Positions 8,794-16,693 of a DNA stretch of 64,000 nt are shown here, in pieces. This DNA comes from Luteimonas rhizosphaerae (lineage in GTDB: Bacteria; Pseudomonadota; Gammaproteobacteria; Xanthomonadales; Xanthomonadaceae). The DNA lies in contig NZ_NRQR01000024.1 in NCBI RefSeq assembly GCF_002849595.1, positions 45,499-109,498 on the forward strand, in the 5' to 3' direction. Numbering within the stretch: position 1 is the stretch's first letter; every line of letters starts with the position of its first letter. A program made the translations under genes and the position numbers. The notes beneath the pieces were generated by a model. It was not told where the DNA came from and ran no database searches. It was given only the letters and a program-made list of their open reading frames with translations.

Positions 8794-9738
8794 ATGCGTT
8801 TCCAAGGAAAGCGTCCAATACCTAGGTTTCTGCGTTTTTTTGCGACGCAGTCATGCGCCGCTGGGTATCAGCGACGGCCAGCCGATTCGCTCGGTTCCGC
8901 GCGTCGACTTTGCACGCGGAATCGAACTGCCGGAATGGTTGTCCTGTCGCTACTCGGATTGGTAGGCGCGCCAGCATTGGCTGCTCATCAGACATCCTCG
9001 CTTGATGCCAGCGCTGTCATTGCCGCCGGCGAGCGGTTCAGTACCATGGTCGCCAAATCTCGGCAGCGCAACGATATGCCGCGGCTTTCCGATCCGGCCG
9101 TGGCCAGTGTGTTCGATCGCATGGCCAGCCCGCGTCTTCTCGCTCAGGATCGGTACACAGCTGGCGATTTCGGCGCTGTTACCGCCATCTGTGACGTGGC
9201 GAACCGCATCAACTCCGCTTATCTGCTGTTCGGAGTGGAAACGCGCATTGGTCCGCAAACAGAGCCGACAGAGGCTGCGCGTCAGATGCAGGTACTGTCC
9301 TTGGAGAACGGCACGCGCTTCCACGACGAAACTGTGGCGATGGCGCCGTTTCTGATGCGCTGCGTCGCTGTCCAAGCACAGCTACTGACCGACGCCTTCG
9401 GAACATGGGCGACAGATGAGCTGACGCCAGTCCGCATCGGTGGGCTTCGGCAGGCTCAAGCAGGAGCAACCGCTGCAGTGTTGGGCGCTTTGAAGATCCT
9501 CGCGGACGCAAATGTGACGCCAGCGCATCACGCGCAATTACTGCGAGAGCTCGGCAGGGCAGCGGCGCCGGTGGCAAACATGCTGCCTTACCCAGCGCGG
9601 CACCAGGTGTCGGCGTTGGCGCTTCAGGTGGAGACAGCGGCAGCGCCGGAACTGCGCGCGGCGTTAGGGAGCATTCGACAGACCTTCGCAAGCGACGTCT
9701 GCGCCGGACTTTGCGCGCTTGCCGACGTTGATCGCTGA
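8794..9738 (+). CDS. exported hypothetical protein
   Basis: I do not recognise this 314-residue protein. AGGAG lies 6 nt before the ATG at 8794. A hydrophobic signal-like segment (MVVLSLLGLVGAPALAAHQ) sits only at residues 48-66, so either the N-terminal extension is a long signal, or translation begins at 8935. The mature part is mostly helical with few charged motifs; four Cys (CDVANR, MRCVAV, DVCAGLC) could form disulfides in the periplasm. Base composition is slightly lower in G+C than in the flanking genes, and the upstream 140 bp are AT-richer, which suggests an acquired gene. Confidence 0.6.
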   Translation: MRFQGKRPIPRFLRFFATQSCAAGYQRRPADSLGSARRLCTRNRTAGMVVLSLLGLVGAPALAAHQTSSLDASAVIAAGERFSTMVAKSRQRNDMPRLSDPAVASVFDRMASPRLLAQDRYTAGDFGAVTAICDVANRINSAYLLFGVETRIGPQTEPTEAARQMQVLSLENGTRFHDETVAMAPFLMRCVAVQAQLLTDAFGTWATDELTPVRIGGLRQAQAGATAAVLGALKILADANVTPAHHAQLLRELGRAAAPVANMLPYPARHQVSALALQVETAAAPELRAALGSIRQTFASDVCAGLCALADVDR

Positions 9739-9801
9739 CTAGAGCATCGCGGGCGCGTTCCACGTGGATGTCGCGGCCGGGAATGCGCCGCGCCGACCCG
9801 A

Positions 9802-10071
9802 TCAACCAGCGCGTCGGCGGTCCAGCAGAATGCCCACGGCCATTCCGAGCGACAGTCCGACGATGCTCCAGGGCAGGGTCGACCCGGTCTGCCAGTAAGC
9901 CAGCGCGCCGCCCGTGAACAGCCCGGACAGCGCGCCGATGGTCAGCCATTTGATGGCGGGAAACCGCCGGCCCCGGACGGCGGCGAGTGCCGTCGCCCGG
10001 GCGCGCTGTGCCTCCTTCCGGTCGCGCAGTAGCGCGTCCGATGCGGCCTCGGCCTCTTCTGTCGTGCGCAT
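9802..10071 (-). CDS. small membrane protein, unknown
   Basis: An 89-residue protein with a charged N-terminal helix (residues 1-38, rich in Ala/Arg/Glu) followed by two transmembrane helices (about 42-62 and 67-84) and a short basic tail RRRAG. No family was recognised. It stands alone between convergent and co-directional small genes. Confidence 0.5.
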   Translation of the reverse strand: MRTTEEAEAASDALLRDRKEAQRARATALAAVRGRRFPAIKWLTIGALSGLFTGGALAYWQTGSTLPWSIVGLSLGMAVGILLDRRRAG

Positions 10072-10209
10072 CGTCTTTCTCCTCGTGTCGTGCGGTCCGC
10101 ATGCCGGCGAGGCACGCGTCCGATCCTGGAGCGGAACGCCGTCCAGTTGCGGCAGGGTCGTCCCCGATGTGGCGCACCGACGCCCTGCTGCATCGGCGCG
10201 CCGGTGGCG

Positions 10210-10632
10210 TCAGCTGTCGACCTGGAACCCCGGGTTGAACACGACCTCCCAGACGTGCCCGTCCGGATCGGTGAAGTACCCGGCATAGCCGCCATAGAAC
10301 GTGTCGGCCGGCGCTTTGACCGGCTCGGCGCCATGGGCCGTTGCCTGTTCGAACGCGGCGTCGACGTCCGCTTTCGAATCGACGTTGTAGGCGATGGTGA
10401 TCGCGCCCGTGTGGGCCGACGGCACCGCAAGCGCGGTGTCGTGCGCAATGCTGGCCAGCGGCCACGCGGCGAGCTTCAATCCCGGGTGGATGTCGAAGAA
10501 GGCGACCGCTCCGTACTCGAGCTCCGCACCCACGATGCCGTCCGTGTTCAGGCCCAGGCCATCGCGATAGAACTGGACCGCCCGTTCGAGGTCACGGACA
10601 CCCAGCGTCAAGACCGTAATTCCAAAGTTCAT
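10210..10632 (-). CDS. VOC family glyoxalase/bleomycin-resistance-like protein
   Basis: A 140-residue vicinal oxygen chelate protein: ITVLTLGVRDLERAVQFYRD at the N-terminus, FFDIHPGLKLAAWP, ITIAYNVDSKADVDAAFEQA and the C-terminal YFTDPDGHVWEVVFNPGF. The DPDGHxWEv motif carries the usual metal-ligand Glu. The start at 10632 is supported by a GGAGAG 5-6 nt upstream and by alignment to the family opening; the longer frame has no similarity. Substrate unknown. Confidence 0.87.
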   Translation of the reverse strand: MNFGITVLTLGVRDLERAVQFYRDGLGLNTDGIVGAELEYGAVAFFDIHPGLKLAAWPLASIAHDTALAVPSAHTGAITIAYNVDSKADVDAAFEQATAHGAEPVKAPADTFYGGYAGYFTDPDGHVWEVVFNPGFQVDS

Positions 10633-11028
10633 GTCGCTCTCCGAAGTGAGTAAGAGAACTCGGAACGACAACGGCGCCTTCTGAAGACTGCACACACACG
10701 ACCTTCAGCCGACGCGAGTCGGTCCAAGGCCGCGGGGCCACAAGGGCGCAGAGCTCCACCAACGGAGCGGCTGGACTAACCATACCAGCCTGTCTTTTTC
10801 GGCCCGGTCAGCTTATGCAGCGCCGGAAGCGATTGCAACGCGGCTCGGCGGCGCCCGCGTTCCCGAGTCCGGCGCGCGCTCCCGACAGTACCGTTCGCGT
10901 CTGCGCGATCCTGCCTGCGCGTTGCAGATCGACGTCGGCAACAACCAGATGCCGCTTGACTGTCCCATGCGTGTCCGCTCGACTGGATCCGCGCCGCGCA
11001 GGCGTCGACAAGCAGACTGACTGACACG
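10633..11028. other. gene-free stretch
   Basis: No coding frame with family features was seen. It should contain the promoter of the minus-strand VOC gene near its left end. No repeat or T-run terminator stands out. Confidence 0.35.
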
Positions 11029-11466
11029 TCAGCCGGCGCGCGGCGCGAATGCCTCGAACAAACGCCTCTGTTCCGATGAGAAGACGCGATACGGCAGCGG
11101 CATCGCGCCGCCTTCCTCGAGTTCGATGAGATAGGCGCACGACAGACGATGCACGACGCCGACCTGGTCCCAGGTGCGGCTCGCAGTGTGGCCGCGGCTC
11201 GTGCGGGAGAGGCCGGACGCACTGAAGGTGAACGCACAATCGCCGACGCGCGCCATCTTCCAGCGGAAGACCACCGGCACGAACACGTCGAAGATCGCGA
11301 TCTGCGAGACGGGCCAGTTCCACGGCCACCAGCGGTTCGGCGGCGTGACGGGCAGCGTGTGGCGCAACGCGATGGACTCGCGCAGCACCTGCTTGTATTC
11401 CCGCAGCTGGTACCTGACCGCCACGTCGATCTTCGGTGCCGTATGTTCCATGTGCTCCGCGTCCAT
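11029..11466 (-). CDS. hypothetical protein, YcxB-like
   Basis: A 145-residue protein. The hydrophobic centre (WWPWNWPVSQIAIFDVFVPVVF, residues about 47-68) is followed by a soluble part with TSRGHTASRTWDQVGVVHRL, AYLIELEEGGAMPLPYRVFS and SEQRRLFEAF. This strand pattern resembles the C-terminal half of YcxB-like membrane proteins (strands reading like a PH-type domain), but the match is by eye and weak. An internal ATG (MEHTAPK, 5 residues in) is an alternative start. It sits 9 bp downstream of a GFA gene on the same strand, so the two may be co-transcribed. Confidence 0.55.
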   Translation of the reverse strand: MDAEHMEHTAPKIDVAVRYQLREYKQVLRESIALRHTLPVTPPNRWWPWNWPVSQIAIFDVFVPVVFRWKMARVGDCAFTFSASGLSRTSRGHTASRTWDQVGVVHRLSCAYLIELEEGGAMPLPYRVFSSEQRRLFEAFAPRAG

Positions 11467-11475
11467 GCACCCCGC

Positions 11476-11871
11476 CTAATCGTACTGCGCGATCTCGTCC
11501 GCGAGCCGCACCCAGCCGTGTTGCCGCATACCGTAGACCGACGTGGTCGGCGGTGGGAACGCCGGGTCGGCGAAGACGCCGAGCGGGATCGCGACCTGGC
11601 CGGGTTCCGCCTCCAGCCGGTACAGCACCGTGACGCCGCACACGGGGCAGAACGTGAACCGGGCCACGCGGCCCTCGTCGTTGACGCGCACGTACTCCCT
11701 GCCCGCGCCTTCGACAGTGACGTGCGCTGCAGGAAACCGCGCCTGCGCCGCGAACGCGCTGCCCGAGCGTGTCTGGCATGCGAGGCAGTGGCAGACCGAC
11801 ACGCGGACCGGTTCGCCTTCGGTGTGGACCGCGAGGCCACCGCAACTGCAACGGGCGTGACGGATGTGCAT
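11476..11871 (-). CDS. GFA family protein
   Basis: A 131-residue Gfa-like zinc protein. The ligand groups are CSCGGLAVH (residues 8-16), CHCLACQTRSGSAF (about 27-40) and FCPVCGVTVLYR (about 73-84), followed by a C-terminal ending WVRLADEIAQYD close to family consensus. It is expected to bind zinc and act on glutathione adducts of small aldehydes, or to be an orphan member. A minus-strand neighbour starts 9 bp after its stop. Confidence 0.87.
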   Translation of the reverse strand: MHIRHARCSCGGLAVHTEGEPVRVSVCHCLACQTRSGSAFAAQARFPAAHVTVEGAGREYVRVNDEGRVARFTFCPVCGVTVLYRLEAEPGQVAIPLGVFADPAFPPPTTSVYGMRQHGWVRLADEIAQYD

Positions 11872-11949
11872 GGCATCTGGTGTCCGATTGGGCCGCTCCG
11901 CGGACGCGGCGCAGCGCTCTAGGCGCGACGCGGCGGTGCGCCCGCGCGC

Positions 11950-12513
11950 CTACTTCAGAATACGCCGCTGTCCGGCGCAGGCGTCGATGAGTTGCGCCAG
12001 GCGGCGGGCACGGGTCTCCGGGCGCTTGGCGCTGACGATCCAGTGGGTCATGAGGTTGCGGTAGCCCGGTGGCGATGCCACGAAGTACTGCCACGCCAAG
12101 CCGTCGCGCTGGAAGGTCCGCGTTTCGTCCGGCGCCAGCACTGCGGGCGCCGCGCGTTCGAACGCGTAGACCCCCGACCTGCTGTCGTCCCGCGCCGCGT
12201 ATGCGGCAAGCCCGGCCGGCTGCATGCGCTGCTGCGCGATCAGCGCTTCGACCTTCGCGAGATTGACCCGGCTCCAGATCGAGCCGCGACGACGCGGCGT
12301 GAACCGGATCTGGTACGACGCATCGTCGATGCGCTTGCGCACGCCGTCGATCCAGCCGTAGCACAACGCCTCGTCCACCGAATCCGGCCACGTCATGCTG
12401 GGACGGCCGGACCCCACCTTGTGGAAGCCCACGATCAGCTCGGTCGCGGTGTCGTGGTGTTGCGCCAGCCAGGCGCGGAATTGCAGGGCGGTGTCGAAGA
12501 AGGTGGGCGACAT
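11950..12513 (-). CDS. YdeI/OmpD-associated-like (DUF1801/DUF5655-type) protein
   Basis: A 187-residue protein of the YdeI family: FRAWLAQHHDTATELIVGFHKVGSGRPSMTW, DEALCYGWIDG and RFTPRRRGSIWSRVNLAKVE are highly conserved landmarks, with a C-terminal helical repeat ending RRLAQLIDACAGQRRILK. The family is widespread in soil bacteria; its function is unproven. The start at 12513 gives the conserved opening MSPTFFDTALQFRAWL. A frame upstream remains open but carries no similarity. Confidence 0.82.
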   Translation of the reverse strand: MSPTFFDTALQFRAWLAQHHDTATELIVGFHKVGSGRPSMTWPDSVDEALCYGWIDGVRKRIDDASYQIRFTPRRRGSIWSRVNLAKVEALIAQQRMQPAGLAAYAARDDSRSGVYAFERAAPAVLAPDETRTFQRDGLAWQYFVASPPGYRNLMTHWIVSAKRPETRARRLAQLIDACAGQRRILK

Positions 12514-12731
12514 GGGATTCGATCCGATGGGTGTCGCGCCCTTGGCGCACGGCGCGATGTGCAGCAGCTTGCGGCCAGCACGGCCGCTGGAGCAACGGGA
12601 CCTGCACACCCGTTTCCCCATGTGACGCGGCGACCGTCCGTCGGATCGGCCCCGTGCAGGCGAGCAGGCCGCGGCGGCAGGTCTAGACTCGATGCCGCGG
12701 CCTGCGGGCGCGCGGCAACGGGAGGTGCGGG

Positions 12732-13817
12732 ATGCGGACCTGGTGTCTTGCGGCAATGCTGGTGATCGGCGGTGTGGCACCGGCGTCGACGTTCGCCGCG
12801 GGCGACACGCCCCCCGAGCCGGCGCAGATCATGGCGATTCCACCGGAGCTGCACGACGCACTCCGCCAGGCGGTCGCCGAGCGCAGCACATCGCCGCAGG
12901 CCCGGCTCGAACTGCTGATGACCTTCCTGTTCGACCGCGAGCGCGGCCTCGGGATGGCCTACGACCACACGGCCACGTTGACCGTCGAAGAGGCCTATCG
13001 GACGCGCCGGGCCAACTGCCTCACCTTCACGATCCTCACGCTGGCGCTCGCCCGCGAACTCGGCCTCGACGCGCAGGCCCACCACCTCGACGAAGTGCTG
13101 TCCTGGCGGGAGGAGAACGCGAATCTCGTGCGCACCGACCACGTCAATACCGGCGTGCGCTTGCAACAGCGGCGGTACACGATCGATGTCGCGTCGAACG
13201 ACATCCTGTCGCGGGCCTCGCCCAACCCGATCCGCGATGAGGTGCTGCTGGCGATGTACTTCAGCAACCGGGCCATGGAGCTCGTCATCGACGGCGACTA
13301 CCTCGGCGCCGCGCCGTACATGGCGACGTCGCTGGCGCTCGATCCGGACTCGGCCGACAGCCTGAGCAACGCGGGCGTCGTGGCCCTGCGGACGGGCGAC
13401 CTGCCGGCCGCGGAGCGGCACTACCGCGCCGCCCTCGCACGCAAGCCCGATCACCTCGGCGCACTCGCCAACCTGGCGCAGCTGTACGACCGGCAGGGGC
13501 AGGCCGACCGTGCGCAACAGCTGCGCACGCGCAGCGCCCGCGTGCTCGCGCGCGACCCCTTCCATCACTTCATGGCCGGCCATCAGGCCGAGGCGACCGG
13601 CGACTACGACACGGCCGTCGATCGCTACCGGCGTGCGGTCCGGCTCCATCCCGCCGAACACCGCTTCCACTTCGCGCTCGCCCGTGCGCTGCTGCAACAG
13701 GGCGACACGCGCCAGGCGATCCGGGTGCTGACGCAGGCGCGCAGGCGGGCCGACCAGGACAGCAGCACGCTTTACCAAGCGAAGCTCGATCTGTTGCGGT
13801 CAAAGGCGGCCAGATAG
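12732..13817 (+). CDS. exported transglutaminase-like / TPR protein
   Basis: A 361-residue protein with a Sec signal peptide (cleavage likely after STFAA, residue about 23). Residues about 70-160 look like a transglutaminase/SirB1-like domain: RRANCLTFTILTLALARELG carries the nucleophile-type Cys, with His in AHHLDEV and VRTDHVNTG. From residue 190 come TPR-like repeats (DGDYLGAAPYMATSLALDP, TGDLPAAERHYRAALARKP, TGDYDTAVDRYRRAVRLHP). The layout resembles periplasmic proteins that cleave or scaffold other proteins. GGGAGGTG precedes the ATG. Single gene; role not known. Confidence 0.75.
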   Translation: MRTWCLAAMLVIGGVAPASTFAAGDTPPEPAQIMAIPPELHDALRQAVAERSTSPQARLELLMTFLFDRERGLGMAYDHTATLTVEEAYRTRRANCLTFTILTLALARELGLDAQAHHLDEVLSWREENANLVRTDHVNTGVRLQQRRYTIDVASNDILSRASPNPIRDEVLLAMYFSNRAMELVIDGDYLGAAPYMATSLALDPDSADSLSNAGVVALRTGDLPAAERHYRAALARKPDHLGALANLAQLYDRQGQADRAQQLRTRSARVLARDPFHHFMAGHQAEATGDYDTAVDRYRRAVRLHPAEHRFHFALARALLQQGDTRQAIRVLTQARRRADQDSSTLYQAKLDLLRSKAAR

Positions 13818-13837
13818 CACCGCATGGCGCATCTAGG

Positions 13838-13872
13838 TAAGTGAACCTGGCACCGTTATCTGCACCGTTATC
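13838..13872. repeat. dispersed GTTATC-type repeat, copy 1
   Basis: The segment TAAGTGAACCTGGCACCGTT plus ATC is followed by a second short TGCACCGTTATC. Related copies lie at 14342, 15407 and 15453. They sit between minus-strand genes of the island. The copies mark the left border of the AT-richer cassette-like region. Confidence 0.6.
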
Positions 13873-13983
13873 TCCGCACGTCACAGACCTGATCGCATGA
13901 AGGGACCGCCGGCGTGGGGTGTGGTGTGTCGTCGGTCGCCTGTCCGAGGGCTGCACCGACACGTCACCACTTCAGTAGCCGGG

Positions 13984-14271
13984 TCAGAACAGCAGTGTGC
14001 CGATGACGAAGACGGCCGGAATCGACAGCAGACCGTACGTCACGAGGGTGGCGCGATAGGCCGGTGTGTCCGGGCTCAGTCGCCTACCCCAGGCCCGCAT
14101 CGCCAATGCGACCCCCACTAGCGCCGGGAGAAAGAGCAGGGCCGACAGGTATCCGGAGCTCCCTTCGAACTTCGATGCGCCCGCGATGTAGGGGATGAGG
14201 AACGAAATCGCACCTGCCACTGTCACTGCGGCCAGCACTGAACAACATCGATGTAGGGCGCTTCTTTTCAT
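13984..14271 (-). CDS. small membrane protein, unknown
   Basis: A 95-residue protein with three hydrophobic segments (about residues 12-32, 42-60 and 74-94). The opening MKRSALHRCCSVLAAVTVAG could be a signal anchor. Not recognised. It is the left-most gene of the minus-strand island and is flanked by GTTATC-type repeats on both sides. Confidence 0.5.
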   Translation of the reverse strand: MKRSALHRCCSVLAAVTVAGAISFLIPYIAGASKFEGSSGYLSALLFLPALVGVALAMRAWGRRLSPDTPAYRATLVTYGLLSIPAVFVIGTLLF

Positions 14272-14341
14272 GAGATTCCTGGGAATGACGTAGCGCCGCG
14301 CCCTTCGCAGTCGATGCCTTGCGAGACGCTCCCGCTAGAAA

Positions 14342-14364
14342 TAAGTGAACCTGACCCCGTTATC
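14342..14364. repeat. dispersed GTTATC-type repeat, copy 2
   Basis: This is the best-formed copy: GTGAACCTGACCCCGTTATC preceded by TAA. It lies between the 13984 and 14423 genes. Confidence 0.6.
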
Positions 14365-14422
14365 TTCTGTCCGCTCACCCAGATGAAGCGGTTCTGCGAA
14401 GTCATTCAGAACGAAGGGCGCA

Positions 14423-14902
14423 CTAGTTACCTAGCGCGACTGATGAAATTGGTGTGCCAATCGGGAGTTCTTTAACTTGCGACTGAATCTTACCGAGGCC
14501 ACTAAAATGCACTATTAAGTCGCTCGCATAAAAGTTGTCAGGCTTGAAATCGCCACCGAGAGTCAGGGGAATCTTGTAGCTAAAACACTGACCAGAGCCA
14601 AGGCTGTGGCCAGCAGACAATAGGTCGCCCACAAGCTGAGGTGCAAACCATTGATCCGCTAGCTCCGGCTCCCGGCGCGAATCGTCGAATTTCTTTCTGC
14701 TGTCCGCTATGCGGGTTAGCTCTGCTCCACCAGTGTCGAGCCAGTAGATGGCGCCGGAGGCATCCTCCAAGAAGGCATCACCTAAAGCTGAAACCATCCG
14801 AAGCGACAAAGCTTCAGGGACGAGCCAGCGCCACTCCCTCATCAGGTCATCAGATGACTGACCTGACAGATCTACTGCCAGTTCCCGCCAAGTAATCTTC
14901 AT
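14423..14902 (-). CDS. Tdi1-like (DUF1851) immunity-type protein
   Basis: A 159-residue soluble protein. The pattern WRWLVPEALSLRMVSALGDAF, then EDASGAIYWLDTGGAELTRIA matches the C-terminal domain of T6SS immunity proteins of the Tdi1/DUF1851 type (GDxFxED...YWLDT core), a family known for cognate immunity against DNase effectors. No matching toxin gene is adjacent. No ribosome-binding site is obvious before the ATG at 14902. Codon use and lower G+C differ from flanking chromosomal genes, consistent with transfer. Orphan immunity or cassette cargo is the likely reading; function is inferred. Confidence 0.6.
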   Translation of the reverse strand: MKITWRELAVDLSGQSSDDLMREWRWLVPEALSLRMVSALGDAFLEDASGAIYWLDTGGAELTRIADSRKKFDDSRREPELADQWFAPQLVGDLLSAGHSLGSGQCFSYKIPLTLGGDFKPDNFYASDLIVHFSGLGKIQSQVKELPIGTPISSVALGN

Positions 14903-15049
14903 GTACGGCCTGACACTTGAGTTAAGCCTAGCCACGGCGCGGTGTCGGCGTGAATGAATTCTCAGACGGATCACTTCGTGCAATAGACAACCGCAGTGCG
15001 GTCGTCTACCGGAGTACGCACCACCTTGCCCCTGGCGGCGTACTAACCC

Positions 15050-15080
15050 CAAAAAATTGAACTCTGACCCCTGTTTTCAT
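15050..15080. repeat. TTGAACTCTGACCCC-type repeat fragment
   Basis: AAAAAATTGAACTCTGACCC followed by C and TGTTTT resembles the ends seen next to Y1-transposase (RAYT/IS200-like) genes in other proteobacteria; that comparison is from memory. No such transposase is present in this window. Confidence 0.4.
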
Positions 15081-15097
15081 CGATTACGCGAGTGCAA

Positions 15098-15386
15098 TCA
15101 GTTGAGCGCCCTGCATGCCGAAACGGCATTGTTCGGGCCCGGGTCGTCCACGATACAGATCACGAACTTCGCGGACTTCTCAAGCGTGAACGTAAATCTG
15201 TTCCGGCTGTCCGACTCGTAGTTGGCACGCACGATAGCGCTCGACGTAATGCGCCAACCATCATTGAGTAGCGCTTCCATCGAGCTTTCCAGAGGCGCTC
15301 ATCTCGTTGAAATAGCGTTCGATGCAAGAGCGCTGAATGCTGCTATGGAAGTAGCAAGGCCCACGGCGGCGACGAGTATATTCATT
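15098..15386 (-). pseudogene. degraded small exported protein
   Basis: A signal-peptide-like start (MNILVAAVG, ATG at 15386) runs into a four-base C/G tract at 15360-15363. Shortening this tract by one base gives LATSIAAFSALASNAIST, a full signal peptide, and then a TGA. The same frame continues as APLESSMEALLNDGWRITSS and a mature domain ending NNAVSACRALN at 15098. The C-terminal 60 residues alone are open from 15280. The simplest reading is a small secreted protein gene inactivated by a frameshift and a nonsense codon. Family unknown. Confidence 0.45.
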
Positions 15387-15406
15387 GCTTCAGCTCTCCA
15401 AAGATT

Positions 15407-15475
15407 AAGTTAACCTGACCCCGTTATCGTTACGCGACGCTTCGACCAGAATTGAGTGAACCCCGCACCGTTATC
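15407..15475. repeat. dispersed GTTATC-type repeats, copies 3 and 4
   Basis: Copy 3 (15407-15428, AAGTTAACCTGACCCGTTATC-like) and copy 4 (15453-15475, GTGAACCCCGCACCGTTATC) are in the same orientation 24 bp apart. They lie directly downstream of the minus-strand gene that ends at 15481. Confidence 0.6.
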
Positions 15476-15480
15476 GCTTT

Positions 15481-15999
15481 TTAAGGGGATACGTCCTTCA
15501 ACTCTCTTGATGTATCTAGCTTATCCAAGATGTGAAGAATCACGATTTCTCTTGCCTTGTCGGCCTTATCTCGCCGCTCCAACTCAGTCAGCGTCGTATC
15601 GGCCTCAATTGAGGCCACCTCGCTTTTTGCGCGCTCCAGCTCTTTCGAAATCCCAGCCAAAGATGCTGATAGATACGCTTGCTTTTTGGCATTGAGAATC
15701 TGCGCCCTCATGGATACAGCGGCTCCAATCATGCCGCCCGAAAAGGCACCGACAACGATGTTGAGCAAGCTCGATGCCATCTTAAGATCAGCCAAATGAT
15801 CTTGGCCTGGTTGCAGCTTGGTGAGCGCATGCGAAACGTTCTCGACGGACACTTGGAAAAAGAAAGCTAGCGTTAGCGCGGTGATGGCCGGAACCAAGAA
15901 GCGCCAAGGCCTCGCTTGCATTTTTTCATTCACCGCAATGTGCATCGCGGCAGCGGCTCCAATCACTAAAACGACTGCCACTAGAAGGGTCGTCAGCAT
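15481..15999 (-). CDS. membrane protein with coiled coil, unknown
   Basis: A 172-residue protein with three hydrophobic segments (about residues 3-24, 34-52 and 74-95), followed by a charged coiled-coil region (QAYLSASLAGISKELERAKS to ADKAREIVILHILDKL). GGGGGAGG lies upstream of the ATG at 15999. No family was recognised. G+C is lower than in core genes. It belongs to the minus-strand series of cassette-like genes. Confidence 0.6.
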   Translation of the reverse strand: MLTTLLVAVVLVIGAAAAMHIAVNEKMQARPWRFLVPAITALTLAFFFQVSVENVSHALTKLQPGQDHLADLKMASSLLNIVVGAFSGGMIGAAVSMRAQILNAKKQAYLSASLAGISKELERAKSEVASIEADTTLTELERRDKADKAREIVILHILDKLDTSRELKDVSP

Positions 16000-16039
16000 C
16001 GGATTTCCTCCCCCTAAAGATTGAAGTAAGTGTTAAGGC

Positions 16040-16642
16040 TCACCCGAGTAGCTTTCGCTTGCCTACTCGAACAAAATCTTCGTAAAGCGGCACGAACTCA
16101 CGAGACTTTTGGTTCAAAACGCTCGCGTCCTCGAGGACAGAGGGAGGGCGCGGCCCCTCAGCCCGAAGCGCGTCGGGAAAGACCGAGGATTTATCCCCGT
16201 TTCCTACTGGCACCGTGCGCCTTGCGATTTCCATGCTCAGCTCCTGCGCTGCCTCGAAGAGTGCTTTGCGCTTTTTGTCCAGCGCACTATCTAAGAACTC
16301 TTTATCGACGTCACCCCATGTGGCCGCGAAGTTGAAGAATGGCCTTATTTGAGAAGACCAGAACGAGTTTCCGAAGTCGTGCTCTTTCAAAACGTTCAAC
16401 GTGGGTTCGACCGGGAAATCTGTCAAGAATTTCTGGAAAAGCGCCCGGTCGTGATCCCGAGGGGGCTGGCCCACATTTAGCTGGTCTTTGACGTAGTCTT
16501 TCGCAAAGAAAGCGGCAATTGCCCCGACAAAGGCGATTGAAGCGTCCCAGCTTGGCTTGTTGTTAAAAGCGCCGTGTAAGAACCACGCTTCAGCGAGCAT
16601 GAGTATGGTAACGGCAAGAATGTTCTCTACGCTGAGTCGCAT
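16040..16642 (-). CDS. membrane-anchored hypothetical protein in cassette position
   Basis: A 200-residue protein: MRLSVENILAVTILMLAEAW begins a first transmembrane helix, SIAFVGAIAAFFAKDYV forms a second (about residues 36-52), and a cytosolic alpha-helical part follows. Not recognised. The ATG lies 9 nt downstream of the attC-type core GTTAGGG at 16652-16658 (minus strand), which is the usual position of the first codon in an integron gene cassette. No Shine-Dalgarno is evident. Confidence 0.6.
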   Translation of the reverse strand: MRLSVENILAVTILMLAEAWFLHGAFNNKPSWDASIAFVGAIAAFFAKDYVKDQLNVGQPPRDHDRALFQKFLTDFPVEPTLNVLKEHDFGNSFWSSQIRPFFNFAATWGDVDKEFLDSALDKKRKALFEAAQELSMEIARRTVPVGNGDKSSVFPDALRAEGPRPPSVLEDASVLNQKSREFVPLYEDFVRVGKRKLLG

Positions 16643-16693
16643 GTCAGTGAGCCCTAACAGCCGAGTTAAGCCGCCCCGCGAAGCGGCGAGGAC

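Noticed and set aside
9755..9770. A GTTCCACGTGGATG sequence resembling parS
   Set aside because: Only half of the palindrome is kept (GATG replaces GAAC). It is far from the origin cluster.
13838..15475. GTTATC-type repeats read as true attC sites
   Set aside because: They lack the paired R and L boxes and the arm symmetry of attC; only the site at 16651-17335 has the complete set. They are listed as dispersed repeats instead.
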